Shown: positions 12,334-23,879, counted from the first letter of the stretch. The stretch: 64,000 bases of DNA from Mesocentrotus franciscanus (GCA_037976565.1 CP137669.1:40388912-40452911), one strand, 5' to 3'. The notes: generated from the sequence alone by a model not told the origin. Numbers and translations: made by a program.

Positions 12334-12475
12334 CGACTAAGAGCAACTTTCCTATTTCCCCGAAGCTCGCGCACTACGCTCCATCACACTAATAATTGAT
12401 GCAATAATGTGACTTATTAAAGGTCTTTTCGTTCTTTTATTATTAGATTGTGCTGAATTCCCCATCAGGATTATT
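12334..12475 (+). repeat. Dispersed repeat C, copy 1 (CGACTAAGAGCAACTTT)
   Basis: ATTTAAAGCGACTAAGAGCAACTTTC is followed by a CCCC patch, an AAGC.GCTC phrase, ATTGATG and GGTCTTTTC. The same blocks in the same order occur at 24032-24160. In both places the block sits next to a short-unit tandem array, though the array types differ. Confidence 0.65.
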
Positions 12476-12951
12476 TACTCGTTTTAATTAGTTTTTGAAG
12501 TCTTGAAGTTTTGAACTACTAGGTGAAAGAAATCATAACTATTCTTGAATATTATTACTTGTTTTAGAACATGTTGGGCCTGTCTCACATTGCCTTCCAT
12601 CATTCCATGGCAATTTTCCATGTTTCTTTCAGCTTATTTCTCACTTCTTTTCTATCCACTCAACTAATTCCTGATCATGCATTAACCTCATACCTACCAT
12701 CACCCATGCCTAAGTTTTTAGGGAGGGGGATCCCGTAAAGTAATTTTGACATTGTAAGAAATAAACATGAGCAATATTTCATTGTAGGCTACTTTAAAGT
12801 CAACCTCTTTTTTCATCGCCCATTCACATCAGTTCCCTGAAGGAAATGCTGGAATATATGATATATGTCCCTCTTTCTCTTGTCTTTCTTCCTTTTCTCT
12901 TCCCCCTTCCTTTTTTCTTCTGCCCGTTTCTTCCCCTTTTTCCCTTTTTCG
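12476..12951. other. Intergenic, pyrimidine-rich right half
   Basis: No gene. 12868-12950 is a C/T-rich tract (TTCTTCC, CCCCTTCC variants) whose complementary frame gives a Lys/Glu-rich spurious ORF. Confidence 0.55.
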
Positions 12952-13612
12952 CAGGTAGCAAGCCCATATGGGGCCCATATGGGGATGATCTGGGTCACTT
13001 GTGCCATCTGGGCTATTAAATGGAACCCATATATGTATCCCATATGGGGCCAATATTTAGTCCCCCATATGGGATCTATCTGGACCAGCCCTTATGGGTC
13101 CCAGATGGCAGGGGCGGATCCAACCGGCGGCAAGGGAGGGGCCTAAAAAGGGGCCCACTTCGTGCGAAAATTTGAAAATCGTGCCGGCCGATTTTTCGCT
13201 CAGTGAGGGGTAGTGAGCACAATTTTTTTCCCTATGGGAAGGGTTACTTTTTTTTCCACCGCCCCCCTGGATCCGCCACTGCCAGATGGGAATGAGCTGG
13301 GCGTACACATATGGGTAGAATATGAATATGCCTATATTGGTAACACATGGGGAAAATCTGGGTTAACCCACATGGGATATATATGGGTTAACCAATAATG
13401 GGTACCAGATGGGATTAAGCTGGGCATACCCATTTTGGCCGAGTTTGGTATGGGTCCCATCTGGGTCCCATCTGTCTTATATGGGTTTACCCATATGGGT
13501 CCCATATGCTTCTTGGGTGCAGATGCCTTAGGGACCCAGTTGGTTTTCCATATGGGGCCCATGTTTCAGAGAATATAGGACCCATGTGGGTCCCACATGG
13601 GCTTGCTACCTG
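12952..13612. mobile_element. CCCATATGGG palindromic array bounded by inverted repeats
   Basis: The block starts with CAGGTAGCAAGCCCATATGG (12952) and ends with the near-exact inverse, ATGGGCTTGCTACCTG (to 13612). Between these, degenerate 10-12-bp palindromic units (CCCATATGGG, GGTCCCATATGGG, CATCTGGG) are packed head to tail. Reading frames rich in MGPIW and PYG on both strands are translations of this array. Terminal inverted repeats suggest a non-autonomous element whose body is a palindromic satellite. A second transposon (13109-13281) is nested inside. Confidence 0.75.
13109..13281. mobile_element. hAT-like MITE with 8-bp target-site duplication
   Basis: The element begins CAGGGGCGGATCCA and ends TGGATCCGCCACTG, terminal inverted repeats differing at one position. 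It is flanked on both sides by the identical octamer CCAGATGG (13101-13108 and 13282-13289). CAG-starting inverted termini plus 8-bp duplications are the hallmark of hAT elements. At 173 bp with no ORF it is non-autonomous. It interrupts the CCCATATGGG array and so is younger. Confidence 0.9.
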
Positions 13613-15173
13613 GGTTATTATCCTCTCTGTCTCTCATTATCTCTCTCTCCCACTCTCTACTTCTTTTTTGCACTTTTGCGCTTCGCGCTTAACATTTAGC
13701 TCGTTGCTTTTTAACGCTGCGGCTAAATCCCCATCCCCGGATCGACACCCATGGGTACTACAATTTATTATGCCTACTAAATTTCTAAATGCAAATTTTT
13801 CACCTTAGATGTTGTTATACCTCTTGCATATTTATCTCTCACATTTTTACCTCTGACTTTTTACTTCAAGCATTTTTACCTCTGGGATTTTTATCTCTGA
13901 CATTTTTACCTCTGACATTAATTTGAGCTCTGACATTAGCTTTCGTTTTATTTGTGTTCCCTTTATTACCTGTTTTACGCTTCAATTTTTCGTTATCCTT
14001 TTTGAAGACACCATATCATCAAATCCTGTTGTTGACCGTCCTAGCAGACGACGGATGTCTTATTAAAAGTAGCCCAATCAAATAATAAGCCCCATGACAG
14101 TGCAGCTGCAGTGAGCTAGACGTACGCGCAGTGATTGGGTGCTCCCAGGGGACGTAAATCTTTGTCAGATACACAATGTCATTATTTTATTTGATCACTT
14201 AGTTTTGCCAATTCTATTAGGCCAATAACGAAAATGAAGTGTTTCTCGTCCCGCCCCGGCCCCCCCTTCTTTTTGGCTGCCGCCTCCTTTTTTGTTTAGT
14301 ATTTACTATTCAGAAGAAAAGGGGAAAAAAGAAGATAACAAAGCAACAAAAAACAAAAAACAAAAAAAAGCCTGTGATATACATTTTGTTTAAATCGCTT
14401 CTAAAGTGATAAAAATCATTTGTTTGTCATACATTGCATCAGTTTACTCACAATGTGAATAAATAGGCTTGGCCAGCTATAATTTATAGCATGGCAGCCA
14501 TCTTGGAAAACAAAATTGCAAACAAAATTGCAAAATAATAAATAGTAATGCCCTGCCTCCCCCCTTTTTTTTAAAGTCCGGACGAGAACCACGTTATTTT
14601 TTAAATTTGGCTTTATATGATGCCGAGGTCTGGGGCTATGATTGTATACCGTGTGATTCAAAAAAAAAAAAGTTTACACCCAGAAAATTGTCATTTATTT
14701 TAAAAGTCAGCTATGAACTAAAGGTTATCATACATGTTTTGAAAGAGGTTTTTTCCCGAATCGTTTGGTATCATTTTTGTGTGGTATGTGTTCACGCTTG
14801 AATGAGCAGGAGGCATTGTTTGCGAAAGTGCAGAAATCGACTTGCGCAAAAGTATTAAAGTGAGAGAATGAATTGAATGTATCAAATGAGGTGCATTAAT
14901 TGCATATGCTTTTTTCAGAAGTAAAGTCACACTTTTTATTTTGTTTAAAGGAACACACACATACACACACACACACAACACACACGCACAGGCACACACA
15001 CACACACACTACATCGTACACATACAAGCTCCCATGGGCACAAATAACTACATTAAAAGGGACTTAGTAACATTGTTCAGATGAGAGGAAATGGTGATAG
15101 GGTAGTGACTTGAATGCTAAATGTACAATTAAAGATAATCTGAAAGATTGAGTGAAAACAGACCATCTTTAAT
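13613..15173. other. Intergenic: degenerate TTTTTACCTCTGACAT array, poly-A and (CA)n runs
   Basis: 13810-13930 carries about six units of ATTTTTACCTCTGAC. 14304-14370 is A-rich. 14660-14670 is a short poly-A. 14952-15008 is an interrupted (CA)n microsatellite. No gene is recognised. Confidence 0.65.
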
Positions 15174-15378
15174 TTATTTATTTACCTGGTTTTACCTGAC
15201 TGCTAAGAAAGCATAAATGCTTGTAAGTAAGCAACCAGACGGACGACGGCTTTAGGTCCTCTCCGAGGGAGCTGGTAATGAGGATTAATGCCTTACCAAA
15301 GGGCACTAGCGCATCGACTTGGTTTCGAACCCGGGTCACCGGATTACGAGACCACTGCTCTACCAACTGAGCTATACA
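15174..15378 (-). repeat. tRNA-derived SINE, family 2 (minus)
   Basis: On the minus strand the head TATAGCTCAGTTGGTAGAGC holds an A-box-like motif and GGGTTCGAAAC a good B-box. Between them is a CTCGTAATCC anticodon-arm-like segment. A body with CCCTTTGGTAAGGCATTAATC and CTTACTTACAAGCAT follows, ending in (AAAT)n. The head is the most tRNA-like in the window, but the acceptor stem does not close and the SINE body follows directly, so it is a SINE rather than a tRNA gene. Confidence 0.85.
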
Positions 15379-16289
15379 AATTGGGAAAAACTGATCTGAT
15401 CGATTCCTCAATTCTCCTAACTATATTATTACAATTTAAGTACATTTTAGGTGAATGTAAATAATTTTCATTTAACAATGAATTGACTCTATATACCATT
15501 CCAGACATTTAAGTGTTGAAAGATTTATAAAAGCCTGTCTTACAGTCTTATTTTCATGGAAAAACGGTTGGGAAAATTCAAAAATGGTTGGAAGAATTTA
15601 CTGTTAGAGGGTGTTGCAGGGTGTTGCACGGTGACGCCTTCAAAGAAAACTATAAATATCTTTGTGGTTTGAGAATTTTTCAGGAATCTTTGCATGTTAG
15701 AGGGTTAGTACAGTAGAAGGAATATAATAAGTGATATTTCATACAAAAAATTATGCAGTTTTTCATCAACCTTCAACAATGTTACCGAGTCACTTTAACA
15801 CGTTGCATTATACTCATAAATGGCTGTGCGCAGTGGCACTGATAACTGACACCTATCCCTGAACTGTCTAAACGTAAGCAAATTTAAATCTAAAAAATAT
15901 TTACAAAACAGGAACCATAAAAAGCAGCACTCCCTAACAACTCTACATGTGTCTTTTAGTTGCTGTCTCCCTAACAGTATTCCATATTTGCCAATCTAAT
16001 GCAGACAAAGCAATATAATCATTTTATTCTTGAGAACTTAGGAATGAATATTAACTGTTATCCCTTATACAGATCTATTCTCTTATTTGCCCCCACTATC
16101 CTTATGACATCATTCATTTCACCATTTCTAAAGTAGAACTAGAAGAATTAATTAATATTAATCTAAAGGTGCAGGCATAAGTACAAAGTATTTCCTTAGC
16201 TTGGAAAAAAGGAATGCTTCTCGATAGTGAATAACCCATTTATCATCAATAAATGGGAAAAGAGTACTTAACGATGATAATGACATTTA
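15379..16289. other. AT-rich, no recognised gene
   Basis: No recognisable coding motif; may be the 5' flank or a degraded upstream part of the LINE that begins at about 16290. Confidence 0.5.
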
Positions 16290-16504
16290 AAAAATAAATT
16301 GTGAAATTTTATAGTGCGTTATATACAAATGAAAACCTAAATTGTGATCTTATTAAAAATTATGTGCACTCACAAAATATACCACTTCTTAATAGTGATG
16401 ACAAAAATTCATGCGAAGGTCTGTTGACAATTAAAGAATGTAAACATGCAATTTTCTCTATGCAGAAAAATAAAGCCCCTGGTTCCGTTGGAATCCCTGT
16501 AGAA

Positions 16505-17215
16505 TGTGTAATCCCCCTGTGGTTATAATCTTGAGTAAGGTTGGACCTTTTTACCTTGTCGATATTGGATTTCCAAATAAAATTGATTACTAATTTATTC
16601 AATATCCTAAGACACTTTGATGGAATCGTGTCTAAATGAACTATTTCACTAAAGGCAAGTGATTCAACAACAGTGATTCTTCCAACTAATGTGAGGTTTC
16701 TGCTAATTTTATCTAGTTCTCCAGGGGAGTGTGATCGACTTTAAGTTGGACTTATCTATGGCAGGGCATTCATGCCACTGGTTGCTCTCACCATTGGTCT
16801 CTCAATTATGATCTTTAGATAATATATTTTTTCCTTCGATAATGAACTATCAAAAAGAGGTAGATTCTGTAGACTTGTGACCAGGATTTGTACGTCTCTT
16901 GAGAGACCAATGCCAGAAAATGGTGACAGTGACATAAACGGCCTGCCATATTTAAGTCCAACTTGAAGTCGATCTTAGTCTTTGTGTAACACTCCCTGGA
17001 GAACTAGATAAGCAGAAACCTCACATTATTTGGAACAATCACTGTTGTTGAATCACTTGCCTTTAGTCAAATAGTTCACTTAGACACGCTTCCATCAAAG
17101 TGTCTGAGGAAATTGAATAAATTAGTATTAAATTTTATTTGGAAATCCAAAATCGACAAGGCAAAGAGGTCCATCTTTACTCAAGATTATAGCCAAGGGG
17201 ATTACGTATGATTAA
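16505..17215. repeat. Large inverted duplication within the LINE
   Basis: Arms of roughly 270-300 bp (about 16505-16805 and 16905-17215) are inverted copies with scattered differences. Both contain CAAGTGATTCAACAACAGTG (one inverted) and the coding segment for FIWKS-IDK. The left arm therefore encodes the LINE segment on the minus strand and the right arm on the plus strand. Confidence 0.85.
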
Positions 17216-18389
17216 CACTGATAAACAGATATTGAGTTTTCGTTTATAAGATGGCTTGGTAGATTATGAGATGACAGTAAAGGTCCATGGAAAGATATGT
17301 GTAATTATTGGTTTGATTTACTCGGTGGCGTAAATCTTCTGTTAAAGTGTAACTATGACCATTAATTATTCGATGTCCAGAAATGGCAACTTCGTGATTT
17401 CAACCTAAAAATATTACAAGCCTGGAATTATGTGAAAGGTTTTACTTGTGGTGATAATTATTCTGTACAACATACATTTTTGCATAAGCAAATAGTATGG
17501 CATAATAAGAATTTTATTTTTGATATGAAGGCTTTGTTTTACGCAGATTGGTTTAGTTGTGAATAATTTATCTACAGGACCTCTTTGAAGAAGGACATTT
17601 TGTGTTTATTCAAGACCTGTCAGTACGCCTTGAAACAAGGAAAAGCAGGCAAAATCTGTTATTGGGTTATACTAAATTTAAGAAAGCTCTTCCAAAGATA
17701 TGGCTCAGTGATTTTACAAATGAAGAAACTGAACCAGTAGATTATACTCACTCTGAGAGTGAGTATAGACTCTTGAAATTCCTTATATTATCTTGAAATT
17801 CAATTCAATCCAAATGATTTTATTTCATTACAAAACGTAATAAAATGAATAAATATATTACAAAAAATATACACTGAAACGACAAATATAAAAGTAATAG
17901 CACGAGAAAAGAGGAACTAACTAGATGCAGAGCTTGTTGAAGTATTAGTTCCTCAGAGGCTGTTTTACAATATGTCTCGAAAACAAAGTATACATAGAAA
18001 GTCAATAAATAAAAAAATATGTAGCAAAGAAATGATGAATTTTGGGGAAAAATAAAAATAAAAAAGATATTCCTTATATTACACAGTTATTTAATGTATT
18101 ATTTTTGACATGAATTACACGATGCACATTTATATATTTCTAGTGTTCACCTTTTAATATTCTTATTTTTTTGCAATGTATCCTTGTATTTTATCAGTAT
18201 GTACATAATCGTTGTCAAGAGCCCATCCCCCCCCCCCTCTCTCTCTCTCTCTCCTGTTTTCCCATCTCTCTGAATCTTTTCATCTTTATTCCTTTTTAAG
18301 TCAAATTTTTAAATTGTAATATTGTATATAAGATCAATAGTATATAGTATACATGTACACGCTCTTCATAATTATGTAGATTGTAGTAT

Positions 18390-18612
18390 GATATCTCTTG
18401 AAATGTATACTTGTCTTTTCCATCAATGTTTTATTCATGTGTAATTCAGTTAGTAACTGTGATATCTCTTGAAATGTATACTTGTCTTTTCCATCAATGT
18501 TTTATTCATGTTCAATTCAGTTACTTGTAACTGTGATATCTCTTGAAATGTATACTTGTCTTTTCCATCAATGTTTAATTCAGGTGCAATTCAGTTGCTT
18601 GTAACTGTGATA
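18390..18612 (+). repeat. Tandem repeat, ~71-74 bp, three copies
   Basis: Units starting GATATCTCTTGAAATGTATA begin at 18390, 18461 and 18535 and are about 95 percent alike, so the array is young. It ends in a partial unit near 18612. A (CT)n run precedes it at 18236-18255. Confidence 0.95.
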
Positions 18613-18751
18613 TATGGAAATGAATCAATACATACCATTTATCTACCTATCTATTGATCTTATTGACGTAAGCAGCAAGCATTTCTACAATCTAATATCT
18701 TTTAAACATACATATACCAAGAGATGCTCTCTTTTGGAGGAAAATATACTA

Positions 18752-19285
18752 CTATAGAGATATCGACTGCTACGAGAGGACTAGCTGTTTTATACGCTCA
18801 AGGTAAAGTTGAATCCCCTGCCATCACCCCGAGGCGCGCCTGGGTGTTTCCCGCGAGCCAGTATAAAAACAGCCAGTCCTCGAGTATTAAAGCAGTCGAT
18901 ATGACTTTTATATGCCGATCGTACGAATTAAAACAAAAATCTACCAAGATTCTTACTTTAGCCTTTTATTGAGTAAAGATTGGTTAAAACATCACAGAAT
19001 ATCTGAGACACTGTATGCTAATCTTTGCTAGCAAAATATATGAAAGTTTCAATCATTTGGAATCGCAGAAAAAACCACTGTATGGTGTCCGCGCTCGCAC
19101 AAAGACAATTTTAACACGTAAACCAATGGGGATTGCAGGAGGATGAGGGCACAAATTAAAGGATATTAACTTGTGGGCGGGCACAAGGGCACTTTTTACA
19201 GATTTTTAACTGGTAGGCGGGGCATGGCTTAAAATCAAGACTCCAATTTCGACCAATCAGATGGATGGATTTCTAAAGTGAGGTA
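18752..19285. repeat. Interspersed repeat B, copy 2
   Basis: Same block order as 9023-9478, including the GAGGCGCGCCT-centred hairpin (about 18759-18901) and the 3' CAGATGG.TGGATTTCTAAA end. It is longer by ~80 bp of extra sequence near 19030-19130. It interrupts the LINE remnant between its 17796 and 19374 pieces. Confidence 0.85.
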
Positions 19286-19735
19286 TATTAAAAGAAATAT
19301 TGACTGGTCTTCCGTGTTCAAAAGGAATTTAACGTGTGCAAGGGAACATCGCTTATGAGAGTTAAATTTTAAATTGCTGTATAATATACTACCTATTAGA
19401 AACAATCTTTACAAGTGGGGAGTAGCAGACGACAGATACTGCCCACAGTGCCACGTCACAGAAGACATAGTGCAGGTGCTTATTGAATGTGAACAGAACA
19501 AACCTTTCTTTGATTATATCAAACATGTTGTGAAGTACACTTTTAATATTGATTTTTGCATGGATCTCTCTTGTTTACTGAAGATTGATATTGACAGAGA
19601 GATAGACGTTGTAACAACGATCGCATTCTGGTGTATATACAAAATGTTAGTCGTCCAGGATAAGTATCGTTTTAATGAAAACCGTTTCAAACTAAAATTC
19701 GTATTTGAAAGAGAAAAAAAATTGTTATAAATCAA

Positions 19736-20264
19736 GAGCTAAAAAAGCCAGACCAAAGGTTGCCAGACAGAGAAACTGTTGAAAGCAATTTAGATAAAAA
19801 ATAGCAAAATATTGTATAGTTGAGAAAATATGTGATTTCTATTGATTGACATTGTACGTCAATTATATTTGTTCTCACAACTTTATTTTGATGCTTGAAT
19901 GTAAATACACAAAATCAATTTCACCACATAATGCATTCCATCTTGCCTTTAGGTTTATATACTATCCAGCTATCTCAGATTACCTCCTGATATAGAATAT
20001 GCTCCAAATCTACTTATTCCTGTGATGTATGATACTGAATAAATTCTTTGAGTTTAAAGATTTAAATGATGAAATTCAGACATCTTTTATGAAACCATAA
20101 TTCAGGATTCATCAATTTTGCCAGAAATGGCGAATATACATTTTGTGTTGGCCACGGAACTTTCCGGACCCTACAACGGTGTATTATTATCATTATCATA
20201 ATTATTATCAGTATTGTTATTGTAATCGTTATTTATTATTATCATTATTATCTAATAATGAGGT
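19736..20264. other. AT-rich, (ATT/ATC)n microsatellite at 20172-20258
   Basis: No gene. The short-unit tract TTATTATCATTATCA lies immediately before the RTE-like fragment. Confidence 0.65.
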
Positions 20265-20563
20265 ATTTGCCATGGCAGGAACAAGACGTAAGCTTCTGAA
20301 TAATATAAGAGGTCGACAGCTGAGCTTCTTGGATCATATTATACGGAATAATGGTTTGTAAAATCTTGCACTGACTGGAAGAATCGAGGGGAGGAGAAGT
20401 AGGGGTAGAATGAGGATTCTGTGGATGAGTAGCTTAAGGAGTGGGATGTCTGAAAGTGGAATTGATCTCGGGGAGAATGAATTACTTAATAGAATATGGG
20501 ACAGAGAGTTGTGGCACTCCCTGGTCTCCAACGTCTCAGGGTATGGCACGTAGAGAGAAAGAG
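20265..20563 (+). pseudogene. 3' end of an RTE-type LINE ORF
   Basis: The frame reads RRKLLNNIRGRQLSFLDHII, then after a TAA an NLALTGRIEGRRSRGRMRI segment and a WMSSLRSGMSESGIDL-like tail. RQL.FLGHI.R and GKIEGRR.RGR are hallmarks of the extreme C-terminus of RTE/BovB-like LINE proteins. The premature stop and the missing 5' part make it a dead, 5'-truncated copy. It is followed directly by an (ATT)n/(ATC)n tract, as expected for RTE elements with a very short 3' UTR. Confidence 0.75.
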
Positions 20564-20725
20564 ATCATTATTATCATAATCATTATCAGTATTGTTATAA
20601 ATGTTATTGTTATTGTTATTATTATCATTATTATAATTATCATTATGATTATTAATGTTATTATTATTATTATTTGTATTAATATTATTACCATCATCAT
20701 CATCATCATCATCATCACTGTAATA
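20564..20725 (+). repeat. (ATT)n/(ATC)n simple repeat tail
   Basis: Continuous ATT, GTT and ATC triplets follow the RTE fragment without an evident spacer longer than ~15 bp. Translation gives Ile- and Met-rich spurious ORFs. Confidence 0.95.
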
Positions 20726-21019
20726 TAATGGTTTTAAAATCTTATATCAAACTGCAATGTTCTTATTAATTTACTTATTTTATTATTATTATTAATTCTT
20801 TGCTTTCTTTTTCTTCACTCGTTGAAACATCCTCAATAAAATAGAAACGTTCTCCACACACGTGTATCTGGTTATGTGCTTATCTTTACACTCGCGTCAA
20901 CTCATCACTCGCAGTAGAAGTAATTGGTGTCAGAATTGAAACCCCCCGAGAATTAATCTCTAATCGGAGTTTCCAAATGGACAACCCTCTCCACCGTCTC
21001 TCTTGTTCGGCACTCTAAG
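20726..21019. other. AT-rich spacer, no gene
   Basis: No supported feature apart from a short TTATTATTATT run near 20780. Confidence 0.5.
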
Positions 21020-21205
21020 GGCTCGTTCAGCTATGACTCGGTAAACCACCGCAAAAAAAAAAACGCCACGGTTTTTGTACGTGTAAATTAATGTCCAACG
21101 CATATTGACCGAGTTCTGTGTTACCAGATACAGAAATGTGAAGCCTATTGTGCTTTACGTCATCATTTAAAAAAAACGCCGCGGTTTTGCCGCCTCATAT
21201 CTGAA
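21020..21205. mobile_element. MITE with GTTCAG.TATG inverted ends (family D, copy 1)
   Basis: The left end reads GGCTCGTTCAGCTATGAC and the right end CATATCTGAACAATT, inverted matches over GTTCAG(C/A)TATG. The interior has GTAAACCACCGC and AAAACGCCGCGG phrases. A second copy at 52398-52514 shares the ends, ACCGCCGAAAAA and TTACGTCAT. Confidence 0.65.
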
Positions 21206-22794
21206 CAATTAAGGCTTATGAATTGTCTAATATATAACCTTGCAATTACATTGACTACTGGGCGTCAGTTGATTCTTCACCTTGCAAAACTTCTAAGCAT
21301 ACTCTTGCGAATTGGCTCCTTTTCTGTAAGCAAGCTGAACCTATACAGTGTTATCACCATCTCACATTGTATAAGCACGGTGAGATTCCCTTCTGTTGAA
21401 GTGGAATATGAGTCTGCTGTAGCTGTATTGGATTATATAACTTGTATTATTTTTGCCATACCAGAATGGGAGTAACTGTAAGGGCTCTTTTAAACTGGTG
21501 GATATGTTGGATGTGGTGTAATTCCGTCAATGGTAAGTATTTTCAAACTGTTGAATTTTTATTGAAATGTTTATCACTGCCTCATGACACTGATGCTCAA
21601 CACTGTACCAAGATCTGTTTATGAAGATAGAAATGTAAACATGGCATTCGAAATTTTAAATATGCTTATTTACTGTTTTTAAATGTGTGTCCCGGACATT
21701 TTCATCATGTCACCTTCACTTCTCACCTGATAAGAAATGCTATTAAATCGAGTTCACATTCACGCTCGGGAAATGAATCATGAAACAAAAATGCATATTG
21801 GTATGTCGAGTTAGAATATACGTCATTGATTTATACTTCCGATACTCAATTTCACTCAATATCCATAGAAGCTTCCTTTTTCATTTTTCAGTCTACTCGA
21901 ACAATCAGAATTCTTTGATCTGTCGAACTAATTCAGTCAGACACGAGACTCTAAAGTATGTGCTTCTTTTCCTATTATTTTTAAAGCTTTTTCGATTTAT
22001 TTTTTATTTTTTTAAATACTCCCCTCCCTTATTTTCATCGTGTACTTATTTTTCATACATTAGTCGATTGTTACCCATTCTTGATGTTGTAATTTTTACT
22101 GCAGCGGTTTTATGTATAAACAATTATTCCACTTTATTCATATTTGAAAGTCATCTGGGACGGAACATGCCATCATTCTTGTCAGCCCCCCCTCTCTCTC
22201 TCTCTCTCATTTCCATATACCGCACCCCTTTCTATTTCAAACATGCACACACTCTCCTACATGCATGAGTTCTCTCTCTCTCTATCTTTATTATTGTCTG
22301 TTTGTGGGGGTTTTGCCGTTAAAAGGGGGTTCCAGTGCCCACTTCTTTCTCATCGCGATCGACGCCCTCATGTCACACATCACATGAAATGAACGTCGTG
22401 ATCGACGTTGCATGAACTTGAATGAACTCAACTCGACCTTAATTTTGCTCCTTTCAGCAAAAATAGGAATACGAAGGAACGATTCAACATTATTCAAAAT
22501 TCAATGGCCATTCATGAAATTAGTCGCTGAATGTGTGAAATGGCCTACTTGAAATCAATATTGTATTTTGCACGTACCAATATCATACGATTATAGGTAC
22601 GTGATCACGCTGATTGTATTAAAAGAGTAGCAATGAATAATCATTTACATCGCGCTGAAGACGTTTCCTTGGTAACGAAACAACACATGCTACCAATTAA
22701 CTAATTATACTAACTCCAGAGTCCATTTAATACAGAGGCGGCGCTTCCGGGGAGGCGCTTCCGGTGGAGGCAGAAGGGGGGCAGTGCCCCCCAC
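21206..22794. other. Intergenic; short (CT)n runs and a C-rich patch
   Basis: No gene is supported. (CT)n occurs at 22190-22208 and 22270-22285. A GGCGCTTCCGGGGAGGCGCTTCCGG duplication lies at 22740-22765, leading into the AAGTGCC array. The 162-codon plus frame at 21780-22268 is hydrophobic and low-complexity without family motifs. Confidence 0.5.
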
Positions 22795-23135
22795 TTTTTA
22801 AGTACCCTTAAATTGCCCCTTTTACTTCAAATAAGTACCCCTTTTCCTCTCTAGGTGCCCGTTCCACATTCATATAAGCGCCCATCACCCCTCTGATATT
22901 TGCCCCTATTCAAATCTAAGAGGTGCCTCCTTTACTTTGACAAGTGCCTCGTTTCATCTTTGATGACTTCCCCTTTACCTCTAATAAGTTTCCTTTTCCT
23001 TTTAATAAGAACCTTTACCCTTTCCCCTTCTCATAAATGCCCATTTTCACCTCTAATAAATGCTACCATATGGGAATCTGATTGGTGTCAATTTTTCATT
23101 GGCAAGCCCCTTTCCCTTTGTAATAGGGGCCCTAT
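22795..23135 (+). repeat. AAGTGCC-type degenerate tandem array, locus 2
   Basis: About fifteen degenerate units of the form ATAAGTGCCC(C/T)TTT...CCTCTA. It is the same motif as 11425-11520 and 23880-24030. Locus 2 and locus 3 flank a 740-bp interval and may be the two ends of one older block. Confidence 0.8.
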
Positions 23136-23545
23136 TACTATTTCATTGCATTTCATTTATTGGCTCAACCATTTTTTTGTTAAACAACATTCAGAAATAC
23201 AAACAATGTTCGAAGGACATATACAAAACATGTTGGACATACAGAGTAAAAAAAATGGTTAGGGAACCCGAGAGAAGCTTAAGCTTGTAAGTGGGGTTCC
23301 CTGTACAATAAACAAGTAAAATTGTATAACAAAATCTAAATAATAAGCTGAGACAAACTAAACCATAGCACCCGTCAGCATTCACCGGCTATTACATTAC
23401 GCACAAGCAGAACGATGGGCTCAGCAGACTAAGCCCACTTGATCTGGCCGAGGCAGCGCCTTAGTGCAGCCAATGAACACTGACCGGTGCTATGTAATAC
23501 AAAATCATGTGAAGAAAAAAAACAAGCATATACATGCACATACAC

Positions 23546-23576
<31 letters not shown>

Positions 23577-23879
23577 CCAGCGAGAGGGATATATAGGGAG
23601 AGAGAAGGGAAGAAGGGGGCAGGAAAGTAGGAAAGGAATAAAGAGAGGTGAAGAATTGTAGATAAATATTGCACAAATTATTATGAAAATTATTTAAGTG
23701 AGAGCAAAAAAGCATTACGACAAAGCGTTTTAAAACGGGATAGGATGGTACTACTTTTAGTGCTCTTATCAAGAGCATTCCATTGTTGGATTGCATTAAA
23801 ATGAAAGGAATGTTGTGCAGTGGTAGTACGCACCTTGTTTGTGAAATTGGCGAGTCTGACGAAGAACATCGGAAATTCT
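23136..23879. other. Intergenic with (CA)n at 23548-23578
   Basis: A short hairpin-like AGCTTAAGCTT lies at 23275-23285. The CA tract is about 15 repeats. No gene. Confidence 0.6.

Larger units (their letters stand above)
16290..19735 (+). pseudogene. Broken L1/Tx1-like LINE ORF2 remnant
   Basis: Several collinear plus-strand pieces look like one non-LTR polyprotein. 16301-16528 matches the linker into the reverse transcriptase, with the typical KNKAPGSVGIPVE motif. 17110-17215 encodes a post-RT segment (LNKLVLNFIWKSKIDKAKRS). 17225-17300 reads LRWLGR and KGPWKDM-like text with stops. 17602-17796 and 19374-19730 continue the C-terminal part, the last with a CPQC..T.D...IEC zinc-knuckle-like motif. 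The catalytic RT core is missing. The region is rearranged by an inverted duplication (16505-17215), carries a 71-74-bp tandem repeat (18390-18612) and is split by repeat B (18752-19285). It cannot encode active enzyme. Confidence 0.8.

Noticed and set aside
12813..13562. Overlapping ORFs rich in MGPIW and PYG
   Set aside because: They are translations of the CCCATATGGG palindromic array in several frames on both strands, so they reflect the repeat and not a protein.
15318..15378. Possible tRNA gene (minus)
   Set aside because: A-box and B-box are good, but the acceptor stem does not pair, no proper anticodon loop is formed, and a SINE body follows directly.
21780..22268. 162-codon hydrophobic ORF as a membrane protein
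   Set aside because: Low-complexity Phe/Leu/Ser composition from T-rich DNA and a CT run; no conserved pattern.
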